A DNA stretch of 64,000 nucleotides from an uncultured Prevotellaceae bacterium (GTDB taxonomy: Bacteria; Bacteroidota; Bacteroidia; Bacteroidales; UBA932), in assembly GCA_947166905.1 (NCBI GenBank), contig CAMVFZ010000004.1:1-64000 (forward strand), written 5' to 3'. The translations under genes were made by a program, and so were the position numbers. Positions 8,281 through 17,357 of the stretch are shown here, piece by piece; the first letter of the stretch is position 1; the number at the start of each line of letters is the position of its first letter. A model generated the notes under the pieces. The model had not been told where the DNA came from and did no database searches. It saw nothing but the letters and a program-made list of their open reading frames with translations.

Positions 8281-10683
8281 ATGAAGACTTGTAACTACTT
8301 TATCTTACTTATAACCGCTGCGTGTTTATACGGCTGCGGAAAGGAAAAGCAAGATATTCAGCAGGACCTAATCCTCCATTACGATGCTCCTGCAGAGTAC
8401 TTTGAAGAGGCGCTACCTATTGGCAACGGTCGTCTTGGAGCTATGATTTATGGCGGCACGACCCGCGAGAAGATTTCATTGAATGACATCACATTATGGA
8501 CGGGCGAACCGGATTGGGGAACATTCCATTATGATTTAAAAGACAAGTTCCCCTTAGGTAAGGATTTAAAAGGCGAGATTTCCGAGATTCGCGCAGCACT
8601 GGACCGAGAGGACTACCGTGAAGCCGAGCGTCTTCAGAAGCAGATCCAAGGCCACTTTAGCGAAAGTTACCAGCCACTTGGCAACCTATTCATTACGCAT
8701 AAAACTGAGGGCGCCATAACAAGTTACCGTCGCCAGCTGGACCTTTCAAACGCCACAGCCTCAGTTAGTTACAATCATGACAACACGCCCTATAAGGCAG
8801 AATATTTTGCTTCTGCGCCGGATTCGGTCATCGTAATCAAATTGAAAAGCGAAAAGCCGATGGATCTTGAAATCGGCCTTGAAACGCCGCTCCCCATATT
8901 GGAATCTGCGGCCGATGTTACAGGCAATGTCGGCACAATAACGACTGACGGCTACGCGGCATGGCACGCATATCCAGGCTACTACAAACAGGGCGAAGGG
9001 CAGTTCCTTTATGACCCGAACCGCGGCATACACTTCAGGACCGTTGTTTCTGTCCGCACAAATGGCAATACGACCGCTTCGGACGGGAAACTAACAGTTA
9101 AAGGAAATTATATTCTGATTACCGTTGTAAATGCAACTAGTTTCAATGGTTTTGACAAGAATCCAGTGAAGGAAGGCAAGGATTATAAAGCACTTGCAAT
9201 GGCTAATGCAAAAAGGATTAATGAGCTGTCGTTTTCAGAATTATATAGCACCCATACAACTGATTATCAGGCACTATTCAATACGCAGAGCTTATACCTT
9301 GGGCAGACCCCGGATTCCGTTAAGGTTTTACCTACGGATGTACAACTGAAAAGATACAGCGACCTTGAAGAAGCAAATCCGGAGCTCGAGACCTTGTATT
9401 TCCAGTATGGGCGATACCTGCTTATATCCAGTTCCAGAACCAGCGGCGTTCCGGCCAATCTTCAGGGCTTATGGAACGAATCTGTAGATCCGCCTTGGAG
9501 TTGCAATTATACTACCAATATCAATCTTGAAGAAAATTATTGGTTGGCAGAAGCCGCCGGACTAGGCTGCCTTCATGAAGTCCTGCTGGATTTTCTGCAC
9601 AATATTGCAAAGATGGGTTGGGAGACTTCCCATAAATATTATGGCGCTTCCGTCAAATGGTGCCTTGGGCACAATACGGATATATGGGCAATGTCCTGCC
9701 CTGTTGGCCTTGGCGCTGGAGACCCTTGCTGGGCTAACTGGAATATGGGCGGAGCCTGGCTTAGCACCCACATCTGGGAACACTGGCTTTATTCCCGGGA
9801 CAAAGAGCGACTTTTAAAAGACTTCGATGTCCTTTTTGAAGCGGCAGAGTTCTGCCTGTCATGGCTGATAGAAAAAGATGGGTATCTGATTACATCTCCC
9901 AGCACATCTCCGGAAAACCTGTATGTTACCCCGGATGGCTTCAAAGGCGCAACACTTTATGGCGCAACGGCCGATGTCGCCATTATACGCGAATGCCTAA
10001 CAGACGCCCTAGAAGCCACGGATCTGGTTCTTTCCTGGATAGCCGAAGGTTCCGCCTACCAAATGGAAGATGCTTCAGAGACAGAACTCAAGGTGGTCAA
10101 TTTTATATTATCCTTAAAACTGGACAATTTCCGAAGGGAAGCCAAAAAGGCCCTGGAGAAACTTCTACCATATAAAATTAGCGCCGACGGACGCCTTCAA
10201 GAATGGTATCACGACTGGGCCGACGCCGACCCTCACCATCGTCATCAGAGCCATCTGTTCGGTGTATATCCCGGGCATCAGATTACCGACGGGCCTTTAG
10301 CCGAAGCAGCGCATAAGTCTTTGGTAGAAAGGGGGTTCGAGACCACGGGATGGAGCTGTGGTTGGCGTATTAACCTTTACGCCCGCCTTGGCGACAAAGA
10401 AAATGCCTACAAGATGTTCCGCAGGCTTCTGCGCTATGTAAGCCCGGATGGTTACGACGGCCCGGACGCCCGCCGCGGCGGAGGCACCTATCCCAATCTA
10501 CTGGACGCTCATTCGCCCTTCCAGATTGACGGCAACTTCGGCGGCACCGCCGGCATCCTTGAATTACTGCAGATTGCCGCCAAGTCCCGTTCCCCCAGGG
10601 ACTGTCTGCCCGCCGCCTGGCCCTCCGGCAGCATTTCCGGCCTTCACCTCCGCGACGGAACTACCGTAGATTTCAGTTGGTAG
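8281..10683 (+). CDS. GH95-family alpha-L-fucosidase lipoprotein, C-terminus apparently short
   Basis: This 800-residue enzyme should remove alpha-1,2-linked L-fucose from host or plant glycans by an inverting mechanism. The start at 8281 is chosen because it gives a lipoprotein signal (LYGC, Cys19) 1 base after the previous stop. Family landmarks are present: N-terminal YDAPAEYFEEALPIGNGRLG, the Asn pair region (TNINLEENYW), the acid Glu in STSPEN, HRHQSHLFGVYPG, and the Asp of FQIDGNFGGTAG. The frame stops right after DGTTVDFSW, where relatives continue for a few dozen residues into the last beta-sheet domain. The TAG is 5 bases from palindromic repeat copy A, so insertion or deletion there may have trimmed the gene. 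Catalytic residues are intact. Confidence 0.88.
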   Translation: MKTCNYFILLITAACLYGCGKEKQDIQQDLILHYDAPAEYFEEALPIGNGRLGAMIYGGTTREKISLNDITLWTGEPDWGTFHYDLKDKFPLGKDLKGEISEIRAALDREDYREAERLQKQIQGHFSESYQPLGNLFITHKTEGAITSYRRQLDLSNATASVSYNHDNTPYKAEYFASAPDSVIVIKLKSEKPMDLEIGLETPLPILESAADVTGNVGTITTDGYAAWHAYPGYYKQGEGQFLYDPNRGIHFRTVVSVRTNGNTTASDGKLTVKGNYILITVVNATSFNGFDKNPVKEGKDYKALAMANAKRINELSFSELYSTHTTDYQALFNTQSLYLGQTPDSVKVLPTDVQLKRYSDLEEANPELETLYFQYGRYLLISSSRTSGVPANLQGLWNESVDPPWSCNYTTNINLEENYWLAEAAGLGCLHEVLLDFLHNIAKMGWETSHKYYGASVKWCLGHNTDIWAMSCPVGLGAGDPCWANWNMGGAWLSTHIWEHWLYSRDKERLLKDFDVLFEAAEFCLSWLIEKDGYLITSPSTSPENLYVTPDGFKGATLYGATADVAIIRECLTDALEATDLVLSWIAEGSAYQMEDASETELKVVNFILSLKLDNFRREAKKALEKLLPYKISADGRLQEWYHDWADADPHHRHQSHLFGVYPGHQITDGPLAEAAHKSLVERGFETTGWSCGWRINLYARLGDKENAYKMFRRLLRYVSPDGYDGPDARRGGGTYPNLLDAHSPFQIDGNFGGTAGILELLQIAAKSRSPRDCLPAAWPSGSISGLHLRDGTTVDFSW

Positions 10684-10688
10684 GAGGC

Positions 10689-10741
10689 CCGTGAAATGTA
10701 ACTCGCTCAGCTATAGCTACTTAGTTAGTTGCATTTCACGG
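10689..10741. repeat. Palindromic repeat copy A (53 bp, internal deletion form)
   Basis: Ends CCGTGAAATGTAAC / GTTGCATTTCACGG are inverted repeats, and the inner part holds the palindrome AGCTATAGCT. Compared with the reverse complement of copy B it matches base for base, but the central hairpin module is missing between two CTTA tracts. It separates the convergent GH95 and C69 genes, and its terminal CCGTGA supplies the TGA stop of the C69 gene. Confidence 0.9.
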
Positions 10742-12541
10742 CTCTTTTGCTTCCAGAATCTCTCCGTTCTGGGTGGCCACTGCAGCCTTCCAGGTTTCGT
10801 TATATCCGCCGTACTTGATGCCGGCCGGGATTGACTCTGTGTACTCGTTGTGAACAAAGGAGCCGTCCTCGTTCTGGGCTTTGATGTTGCCGTCAATGAA
10901 CTTGACAAGGAGAATCTCCTCCATCTTCTTCCAGGCGTTAAACTGGTTCTGAGCGGTCTCTACGCTGTATTTTGTAAGATACTTCTTAACTGCGCTAAAG
11001 GCGTCTCCTGTGTCGCGCTTGGGGTCATATGATACGCCCTTCTTTCCGGCCTTCTCGCTCTGTTTGTCAGCGATTGCAACGTACATGTCAAGAGCGTGCT
11101 GGTCAACCTCGCCAAGACCGGCGATCTGCTCAAGCTCAAACTTGTCTATGCGCTCGCGAACGAAGGGTGCCATCTTGTCGTACATCTTGTAGCAGGCGTT
11201 GGACACGCGGTTGTTAAGCCAGAATGATGCCGTAGGGGAGTAGGTAATCATATTGCCGTTACCCTCTTTGAAGCACTCCGGAACCTCGTTGGTGTTGGTG
11301 TAAATAGGTGTAAGATAAGAAGTTGCGGCGTCATCGGTACCAAACCAGATTACTCCGCCGATGAGGTCGGGAAGTGTAGGCCTTGTCTGGCCTACGAACC
11401 AGAAACCGGTCTGCTGGGTGGCGATTGCCCTTTCGTTAACGTAGGTCTTGCCGTCGTATTCGAATTCCATCGGCCTCCATCTGTAGGGGAGGGCATTCCC
11501 GCCGGCGCCGATATCGGCTGTCATATCGATGGGAGTACCCTCGAAGTGATCCCTCATGGCATCGGCTATATCTTTGACGGTCAGCTTCTTGGAAGGCATG
11601 ACGCAAAGGGGCATATGGTTCTTGGGATTGGTGCCGAAGGCGTAGTCAAAGTAGGAATAAGCGTCCTTGGTGACCATGCGGCCGGTCTCGTCCTCGAAGG
11701 TGAACCAACCGTTGCAAAGAATGTTGAATGCGCTCCAAACGCGGGCCTCGCAGGCGCGAAGTGCACCAAAATCAAGGGGTGCGTAGGCGTCGCAGAAGCT
11801 GAACTCGTCGTCCTCACCCTCGAAGTAACCCTTCTTGCGGGCGAATGATATAACGTCCTTTGCGTAGAGGCAGTTCTCAGGGTCGTTCAGCGCGAAGGTT
11901 GTAATCCTGGACTGGTTTGCATGGCTGGAGATGTATCCGTCCGGAATGCGGACAGCCACCCATACAATGCCTTTGTTGATGTTGCGGCCATTCCTGAGGT
12001 TGGTACCCTTGCCGATGATTTCCAGTATCCAGGCCTCGTCCTTGTCTACGATAGAGAAGGATTCGCCGCTGGAATAGTAGCCGTACTCGTTGGCCAGCTC
12101 TGTGATGCACTCAATGGCCTCGCGGGCTGTCTTGCAGCGCTCAAGGGCGATGTAAATAAGTGAGCCATAGTCAATTCCGCCTTTGGCGTCGTGGAGCTCC
12201 GGGCGGCCGCCGAAGGTAGTTTCGGCGATGATGAGCTGGTGCTCGTTCATGTTACCTACTCTTTTGTAGGTGTGGGCAATCTGGTCAATCTCTCCAAGGA
12301 AACGGCCTGAATCCCAGTCTACGATGGCGCGCATGCTGCCGGGCTTCCAGTCTCTTGCGTCCTGGAAGTAGAGTTCTCCGAAGAGGGTGTGGGAATCGGC
12401 GGCGTATGACACCAAAAAAGATCCATCGGCGCTTGCGCCCTTGGTTACGATAATATTGGTGCAAGCCTCTGATGTCCAGGTATTTGCAGAGAGCATCATG
12501 GCTACTGAGGCCAGGAGCCCTGCTATAGTTTTAACCTTCAT
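10736..12541 (-). CDS. C69-family dipeptidase (Ntn hydrolase), secreted
   Basis: This 601-residue peptidase belongs to family C69 (older U34), N-terminal-nucleophile enzymes that cleave dipeptides. The start at 12541 gives a signal peptide (MKVKTIAGLLASVAMMLSA) ending just before SEACTNIIVTKGASADGS; Cys27 would be the nucleophile exposed by processing. Other conserved stretches are FGGRPELHD, GYYSSGESFSIVDKDEAWILEIIG and NPKNHMPLCV. The last residues (...EAKEP) run into repeat copy A, which provides the stop codon. It is divergent from the small secreted protein at 12639. A periplasmic or surface location is inferred from the signal peptide. Confidence 0.88.
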   Translation of the reverse strand: MKVKTIAGLLASVAMMLSANTWTSEACTNIIVTKGASADGSFLVSYAADSHTLFGELYFQDARDWKPGSMRAIVDWDSGRFLGEIDQIAHTYKRVGNMNEHQLIIAETTFGGRPELHDAKGGIDYGSLIYIALERCKTAREAIECITELANEYGYYSSGESFSIVDKDEAWILEIIGKGTNLRNGRNINKGIVWVAVRIPDGYISSHANQSRITTFALNDPENCLYAKDVISFARKKGYFEGEDDEFSFCDAYAPLDFGALRACEARVWSAFNILCNGWFTFEDETGRMVTKDAYSYFDYAFGTNPKNHMPLCVMPSKKLTVKDIADAMRDHFEGTPIDMTADIGAGGNALPYRWRPMEFEYDGKTYVNERAIATQQTGFWFVGQTRPTLPDLIGGVIWFGTDDAATSYLTPIYTNTNEVPECFKEGNGNMITYSPTASFWLNNRVSNACYKMYDKMAPFVRERIDKFELEQIAGLGEVDQHALDMYVAIADKQSEKAGKKGVSYDPKRDTGDAFSAVKKYLTKYSVETAQNQFNAWKKMEEILLVKFIDGNIKAQNEDGSFVHNEYTESIPAGIKYGGYNETWKAAVATQNGEILEAKEP

Positions 12542-12573
12542 TTTTGAAATGTTTATGTATTTTTCTAAATTTG
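12541..12573 (+). promoter_or_regulatory. Promoter of the small secreted protein gene
   Basis: TTTTTG (12541-12546), a 19-base spacer and TAAATTTG (12566-12573) fit the Bacteroidetes consensus. Transcription would start near 12580, about 60 nt before the ATG at 12639. Confidence 0.65.
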
Positions 12574-12638
12574 TAGTCCCATTATTCCCGATGTTTCGGG
12601 CCGATGGGAATTGCAAAGCTATAAAAAATTGTGCTAAA

Positions 12639-13073
12639 ATGAAAAAGCTTCTGATATCCGCTGTACTTTGTCCGGTTGTCCTTATGGTCTTTTTTTTGTC
12701 TGCATCGGCGCAGAATAAGGAAAAGCAGCCTACTCCGGAAGAGATGGCGACTATGGTGGCCGAGAACCTGGAAAAGTCCCTTAAACTTGAGGACTGGCAG
12801 GTGTTTTACGTGGATTCAACCCTTCAGCATGACTATGCCGCCCTTGATGCGGAGATGAAGAGCCTGCAGCAGGCAAAGGTGGGCAATGTAGACCTTTACA
12901 TGGAGATTCAGGACCGCTGGATGGAGCAGATTGACAATTCATTTAAGAAGTGGTTTACTCCTGAGCAGTGGAAGAAGTACCTTAAGAGTGGTGCTAAGAA
13001 GGCCCAGAAGGAGCGTGAGAAACGCCGTGAGAAAGCCGCCAAGGCTACAAAGGAGCTTGCAGAGCAGAAATAA
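12639..13073 (+). CDS. Small secreted helical protein of unknown function
   Basis: This 144-residue product starts with a clear signal peptide (MKKLLISAVLCPVVLMVFFLSASA). The mature part is almost wholly helical and charged. It contains LEDWQVFYVDSTLQHDY and WFTPEQWKKYL and ends in a Lys/Arg/Ala-rich tail (KAQKEREKRREKAAKA). The size and character recall Spy/CpxP-like periplasmic proteins, but no signature motif confirms that. The promoter at 12541-12573 supports the start chosen. It is followed 26 bases later by pheS, with which it may be cotranscribed. Confidence 0.75.
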   Translation: MKKLLISAVLCPVVLMVFFLSASAQNKEKQPTPEEMATMVAENLEKSLKLEDWQVFYVDSTLQHDYAALDAEMKSLQQAKVGNVDLYMEIQDRWMEQIDNSFKKWFTPEQWKKYLKSGAKKAQKEREKRREKAAKATKELAEQK

Positions 13074-13099
13074 TTATTTGAAGAAAAACGTAACTATAT

Positions 13100-14134
13100 A
13101 TGAAAGAGCGAATTGAGAAGATCACAGAAGAGCTTAATGCCCTTAAGTGCAAAACCGAAAAAGAAGTAGAAGACGCAAGGGTGCGCCTGCTTGGCAAGAA
13201 GGGAGAGATTACCCAGCTCTTCGACGAGTTCCGCACCATCGCTCCGGAGCTCAAAAGGGAGTTCGGCCAGAAGCTTAACGTCCTTAAGAAGGATGCAATG
13301 GCCAAGATAGAGGAGCTTAAGGCTGCGGCTGCAGCCAGTGGCGCTTCTGCCGGCAGCGGAGAGGATACCACCATGCCTGGCGAGCCCCATCAGCTTGGCT
13401 CCCGCCATCCTGTTTCCATCGCTAGAGAGCAGATAGTCAATATATTCCGTAAATTTGGCTACGATGTGGCAGAGGGTCCGGAGATCGAGGACGATTATCA
13501 CGTTTTCGAGGCGCTGAACTTCCCTCCCAACCATCCGGCCAGGGATATGCAGGATACTTTCTTCGTATCCAACGGTCATCTTAATCCGCTTTTGCTTCGT
13601 ACTCATACTTCCAGCGTACAGGTTCGTACAATGGAGAAGAGCCAGTTGCCTATCCGCGTGGTTTGCCCTGGCCGTGTATTCCGCAATGAGGCTATTTCCG
13701 CACGTGCTCACTGCATCTTCCATCAGGTTGAGGGTCTTTATATTGACGAGAATGTTACTTTCGCAGACCTTAAGCAGGCTATCCTTCTGTTTGCTCGCGA
13801 GATGTTCGGTCCGGAGACTGAAATCCGCATGAGGCCTTCTTACTTCCCGTTTACTGAGCCGTCGGCAGAGGTTGATGTTAGCTGCAATATTTGCCATGGC
13901 AAGGGCTGCAACATTTGCAAGGGTACCGGTTGGCTGGAGATCCTGGGTTGCGGTATGGTAGATCCTAACGTCCTTGAGGCTTCTGGCATTGACTCTAAGA
14001 AGTACAGTGGCTTTGCCTTTGGTATGGGCGTAGAGCGTATCGCAATGCTTAAGTGGCAGGTGAACGACCTTCGTCATTACTTCGAGAACGATATGCGCTT
14101 CCTGCGTGAGTTCTCTACTTGCGTAGACGTCTAA
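13100..14134 (+). CDS. pheS: Phenylalanyl-tRNA synthetase alpha subunit
   Basis: PheS is the catalytic subunit of the (alpha-beta)2 enzyme that charges tRNA-Phe. The 344-residue protein has the N-terminal coiled-coil (about 1-80), motif 2 (VCPGRVFRNEAISARAHCIFHQVEG) and motif 3 (FAFGMGVERIAMLKW). A Cys-rich insert (CNICHGKGCNICKGTGW, about residue 260) could bind zinc and is usual in this phylum. pheT is not adjacent, as is common in Bacteroidetes. Confidence 0.95.
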   Translation: MKERIEKITEELNALKCKTEKEVEDARVRLLGKKGEITQLFDEFRTIAPELKREFGQKLNVLKKDAMAKIEELKAAAAASGASAGSGEDTTMPGEPHQLGSRHPVSIAREQIVNIFRKFGYDVAEGPEIEDDYHVFEALNFPPNHPARDMQDTFFVSNGHLNPLLLRTHTSSVQVRTMEKSQLPIRVVCPGRVFRNEAISARAHCIFHQVEGLYIDENVTFADLKQAILLFAREMFGPETEIRMRPSYFPFTEPSAEVDVSCNICHGKGCNICKGTGWLEILGCGMVDPNVLEASGIDSKKYSGFAFGMGVERIAMLKWQVNDLRHYFENDMRFLREFSTCVDV

Positions 14135-14148
14135 ACTTACATAACAAC

Positions 14149-15096
14149 ATGAAGCTCAAATCTTTACTTGCATCGGTCTGCTTGGTTGCGGCCCTGTGCA
14201 ACGCGTACGCGCAGGGTGAAGATCCGGTGAAGGCTTACTGCGATTCCGCCTCTACCTGCCTGCAGAATTTCCAGTTTAATGAGGCTATAGGTTACTTTGA
14301 GGTGGCCTATGAGTTGGACGAGGATAATGGCAATAATAACATTGCTGTGGCTGCGAATCTGGCTATTCTGCTGTTTGAGCAGTGCCGCTATGACGAGGCT
14401 CTAAAGTATCTGCAGTTGGTTGCGCTTAGTGAAGATGTTGATCAGCAGGGATGGGCTGCCAGCATGCAGGATAACGTCCGTTCTATTCAGGGCTTTGTTC
14501 CTTATCAGGTAGATATGGATGCTATTGAGGAGCGTCTTAAGGCCGATGAGGGCGAGTATTCAGAGCTTAAGAGCCGCTTCCTGGCGGGGGATTTTTCTTT
14601 GAATTTTGAGGATGTGGCCCTTCTGTATTATGGCTCGGCTTGCATGGGTTTGCGCACTGATGACAGTGATGTCGCTTCTATCAATGAGTTGATTGAGCAG
14701 GGGATGACTGCAGAGGCTTACAGCGCTGGTATCCGCATGGTGGAGAATAATTGTCCTTTCTCTATTAGTTTGACCTATAATATGTATAAGCAGGCTTTGA
14801 TGGAGGAGGATGAGAACTATGCAGAGACTTTACGTAAGAGGTTGACGATGTTGTACGGCACGCTTACGGCCACTGGCGTAGGTTTTACCGCCGATGTTCC
14901 TACTTGGGTTATGGCTATTTCCGATGTTGACGGGCTTCTGGATATTATGGGCAATACCGGTATCTACGCCAGGATTCCTTATGTTTCAGAGGACGATAAT
15001 GAGATGGAGAGGGTTCTGTTCTACGCCGGCGAAGGCCCCAAGCAGCGCTTCTTCTGCGAAGAACTGGCCTACCGCTACCAGAACAGCAACGAGTAA
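14149..15096 (+). CDS. Secreted DUF4919-type protein
   Basis: The start at 14149 gives a signal peptide (MKLKSLLASVCLVAALCNAYA) and a 315-residue protein. TPR-like helices follow (CLQNFQFNEAIGYFEVAYELDE, CRYDEALKYLQLVAL). The second half (ELKSRFLAGDFSLNFEDVALLYYGSACMG to the end) is the DUF4919 type of domain. The same halves occur in the convergent gene at 15140-16624, and shared positions include LLYY.S, a conserved NxCPFS/NSPFS stretch and T/S.TG.G near the end. Function unknown; periplasmic location inferred. It follows pheS by 14 bases. Confidence 0.72.
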   Translation: MKLKSLLASVCLVAALCNAYAQGEDPVKAYCDSASTCLQNFQFNEAIGYFEVAYELDEDNGNNNIAVAANLAILLFEQCRYDEALKYLQLVALSEDVDQQGWAASMQDNVRSIQGFVPYQVDMDAIEERLKADEGEYSELKSRFLAGDFSLNFEDVALLYYGSACMGLRTDDSDVASINELIEQGMTAEAYSAGIRMVENNCPFSISLTYNMYKQALMEEDENYAETLRKRLTMLYGTLTATGVGFTADVPTWVMAISDVDGLLDIMGNTGIYARIPYVSEDDNEMERVLFYAGEGPKQRFFCEELAYRYQNSNE

Positions 15097-15139
15097 CCGC
15101 GGCCGCTAGGGAACGATTCGTCTTTGATTTCTGGAGGCT

Positions 15140-16624
15140 TTAGTAGAAGCAAAACAGGATATCGACATTAAAATATCTGGTTTTTGCTCCGCCGTCTGAG
15201 ACAAAATCCATTTTATCGACGACACCCGAACCATCACTTGATCTGATGGTCGCTTGTTTATTCAGTTTTTTCATGCCGAATGCCCGCAAAAGGAAGTATT
15301 CGTCATCCATATTGGTTACTGCGATCGGACAATCCAGAGAACAGCCGTTGCCGGTTGACATAATAGCGTCTGAAACCATATACAATTGATTCGCAAGGCT
15401 AACCGCATCCTCTTTTTTCAGTTCATCGGCAAGCATGCAGGTATAATACAGTACTTTCAAAGAGAATGGGCTGTTTTTCAGTATTTCCTTTCCAACTGTG
15501 TATGCTTTTTCGTAATCGTCGTTTTCCAGGGGTTCGTCAATACCCTTTATTTTATGTTCATCCGTTTTATACCCGGTAAAAGCAGATGAGTAGTATAGCA
15601 GAAAAACCTCATCGTCAGTCAATGTCGTATCCGCGTTTTGGAAACGGGTAAGCAAGGCATCAAACTCTTCCCGACGGCCTTGCGCAAACTGCTTTAATTC
15701 GTTGATATTTACTTTTTTATATACCGTAGCCTTGAGGCTTTCGATCCTGTCTAACAATCCCATCGCCCAATCTTTTTCTCGGGCATCCTGACTTTGTCGA
15801 TAAACAGTTTCAAGATATGGTATTGACTCATCATATCTATTGAGTTCATAATAACCAAATGCAATGTTTCCTGCGATTAACAAATCAGTTGTATCTTGCT
15901 GGAATGCCTCTTCATACAAATGCAGAGCGTCTTCGAATTGCCAATTATTATACAGGCAGGAGGCTTTATCGCTTAAAAAGATGGGGTTCTTGGGATAATA
16001 CTCGACTAATAAATCTGCAAGGGCCTCTGTTTCCTTTGCAGATACGGATTGAACGAAAGTGTTAAAGTATCCTTGCATTCCTTCCGTAACCGCATTCGGC
16101 TCGGCCGGCTGATTTAAACTCCAAAACCACACATCATTGTTGTCTCTGGTCTGATCCAGTACACCTTTTATAACATCGAGGGCCTTGTCTGTTTGTTTTG
16201 AATCAATGTATATGGTGGCCATGCCGAAACGCAGGTCGAGTCTATCGGGGAACTTTTCTATTCCCTTTTCGATAACGCCAAGGGCCCTGTTCAGAAGGGA
16301 CTCTTCATACACAATATCACCGGACATATAGCCCGCCGGCTTGTGGTTTTTGTCATAAAGAATAAATGAATCCTCATTATCCGTCTCTCCGGCATTGATT
16401 GAAATAACTTCTTTCTTTGCCCGTAGAAGCCAATAATTGAATGCGGCAACATAGTATTCCGGATCCTCCTGGTTCCATTTGGTAAGGAGTTGTTTGATGC
16501 TGATGGTATCCTTTTGCTCTAAAAGGGTAAGGTACTTTTCGTAATTCGGGTTATCCTGAGAAAAACCCGAGATGGCGACAAACAATAATATAACGCCGGC
16601 GGACAGAATTCGAAGCGTTTTCAT
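15140..16624 (-). CDS. Secreted TPR protein with DUF4919 domain, paralogue of the convergent gene
   Basis: This 494-residue protein has a signal peptide (MKTLRILSAGVILLFVAISGFS). Several TPR units follow (RLDLRFGMATIYIDSKQTDKALDVI, IAGNIAFGYYELNRYDESIPYLETVY). The C-terminal DUF4919-like domain (FDALLTRFQNADTTLTDDEVFLLYYSSAF onward) contains NSPFSLKVLYYTCMLAD and STGNGCSLDCPIAVTN. It is longer than its neighbour at 14149 because of extra N-terminal repeats. Codon use is more AT-rich than the surrounding genes. The two related genes point at each other with 43 bases between stops. Function unknown. Confidence 0.72.
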   Translation of the reverse strand: MKTLRILSAGVILLFVAISGFSQDNPNYEKYLTLLEQKDTISIKQLLTKWNQEDPEYYVAAFNYWLLRAKKEVISINAGETDNEDSFILYDKNHKPAGYMSGDIVYEESLLNRALGVIEKGIEKFPDRLDLRFGMATIYIDSKQTDKALDVIKGVLDQTRDNNDVWFWSLNQPAEPNAVTEGMQGYFNTFVQSVSAKETEALADLLVEYYPKNPIFLSDKASCLYNNWQFEDALHLYEEAFQQDTTDLLIAGNIAFGYYELNRYDESIPYLETVYRQSQDAREKDWAMGLLDRIESLKATVYKKVNINELKQFAQGRREEFDALLTRFQNADTTLTDDEVFLLYYSSAFTGYKTDEHKIKGIDEPLENDDYEKAYTVGKEILKNSPFSLKVLYYTCMLADELKKEDAVSLANQLYMVSDAIMSTGNGCSLDCPIAVTNMDDEYFLLRAFGMKKLNKQATIRSSDGSGVVDKMDFVSDGGAKTRYFNVDILFCFY

Positions 16625-16647
16625 AAGGGGATACTTGGTCTTATCTA

Positions 16648-17145
16648 TTATTTAGTGTTGACTTCGCCACGATAGCTGATATCGCTTAGCTTTCGGCAGT
16701 GAACGTGGATATCGACGATTCCGTCATCAAAGACGATTAACTTATAATCATAAAGGTCTTCGTTGGTTTTTACGGTGATGGAAATGTGACGTCCGTTGGC
16801 AGTGCGCCCGCTATCGTGATATTCCAAAATATTATCCGTGAAAGTAAGTCCTTTTGATTGCTCGATGGCTACGGAGTGCGCAATTCCGGCATAAGGGAGC
16901 TTTGATTTTATAACCGTGCTGTCCACAATGATATAGTAGCCACGAACTTCGCTGGCAGCCCATCGTGTCGGAATCATATAGTTCACGTCTATCTTATAAG
17001 AGCGCTTGTCCAGATTATCCTTAACGACTCTTGCAACGCGTTCTTCCTCGGCCCTCTTTTCCTCCGGGGTTTGCTTGATTACGCCGCAGCCGGTAAACAG
17101 GATCAGGGCTAATGCCATTATCGAAAGTATGGAAAAGTGCTTCAT
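16648..17145 (-). CDS. DUF4251-family lipoprotein
   Basis: The ATG at 17145 gives a 165-residue lipoprotein (LFTGC, Cys20). An open frame continues upstream but runs through the tRNA gene, so the internal start is preferred. The mature part (YKIDVNYMIPTRWAASEVRGYYIIVDSTVIKSKLPYAGIA...GLTFTDNI...TVKTNEDLYDYKLIVFDDG) follows the DUF4251 pattern of Bacteroidetes outer-envelope proteins of unknown role. It lies just after the tRNA-Gly and its terminator. Confidence 0.8.
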   Translation of the reverse strand: MKHFSILSIMALALILFTGCGVIKQTPEEKRAEEERVARVVKDNLDKRSYKIDVNYMIPTRWAASEVRGYYIIVDSTVIKSKLPYAGIAHSVAIEQSKGLTFTDNILEYHDSGRTANGRHISITVKTNEDLYDYKLIVFDDGIVDIHVHCRKLSDISYRGEVNTK

Positions 17146-17180
17146 AGTAGCGCAAATATAATGAATTATATACAAAAAAG

Positions 17181-17211
17181 AAAGGGTGACGCAGTTGATG
17201 CGCCACCCTTT
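17181..17211 (-). terminator. Terminator of the tRNA-Gly transcript
   Basis: The arms 17181-17192 and 17200-17211 (AAAGGGTG-A-CGC / GCG-C-CACCCTTT, one mismatch) form a hairpin followed on the minus strand by CTTTTTTG. It lies immediately after the tRNA 3' end and before the DUF4251 gene. Confidence 0.8.
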
Positions 17212-17212
17212 T

Positions 17213-17288
<76 letters not shown>

Positions 17289-17320
17289 ATTGAATTCCCG
17301 TGCTTGGTGAAACGGGATTG

Positions 17321-17351
17321 CAAAGATACGGCAATTTTCGTAACCTGCAAA
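17321..17351 (-). promoter_or_regulatory. Promoter of tRNA-Gly
   Basis: On the minus strand TTTG (17351-17348), a 19-base spacer and TATCTTTG (17328-17321) match the consensus fully. The start site near 17314 would give a 5' leader of about 25 nt. Confidence 0.75.
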
Positions 17352-17357
17352 TTTTTT

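Noticed and set aside
13094..14077. Long open frame antisense to pheS
   Set aside because: It mirrors pheS codon structure, has no recognisable domain and no promoter or start context of its own.
15097..15139. Terminator between the convergent DUF4919 genes
   Set aside because: The 43 bases contain no stem with a T-tract on either strand.
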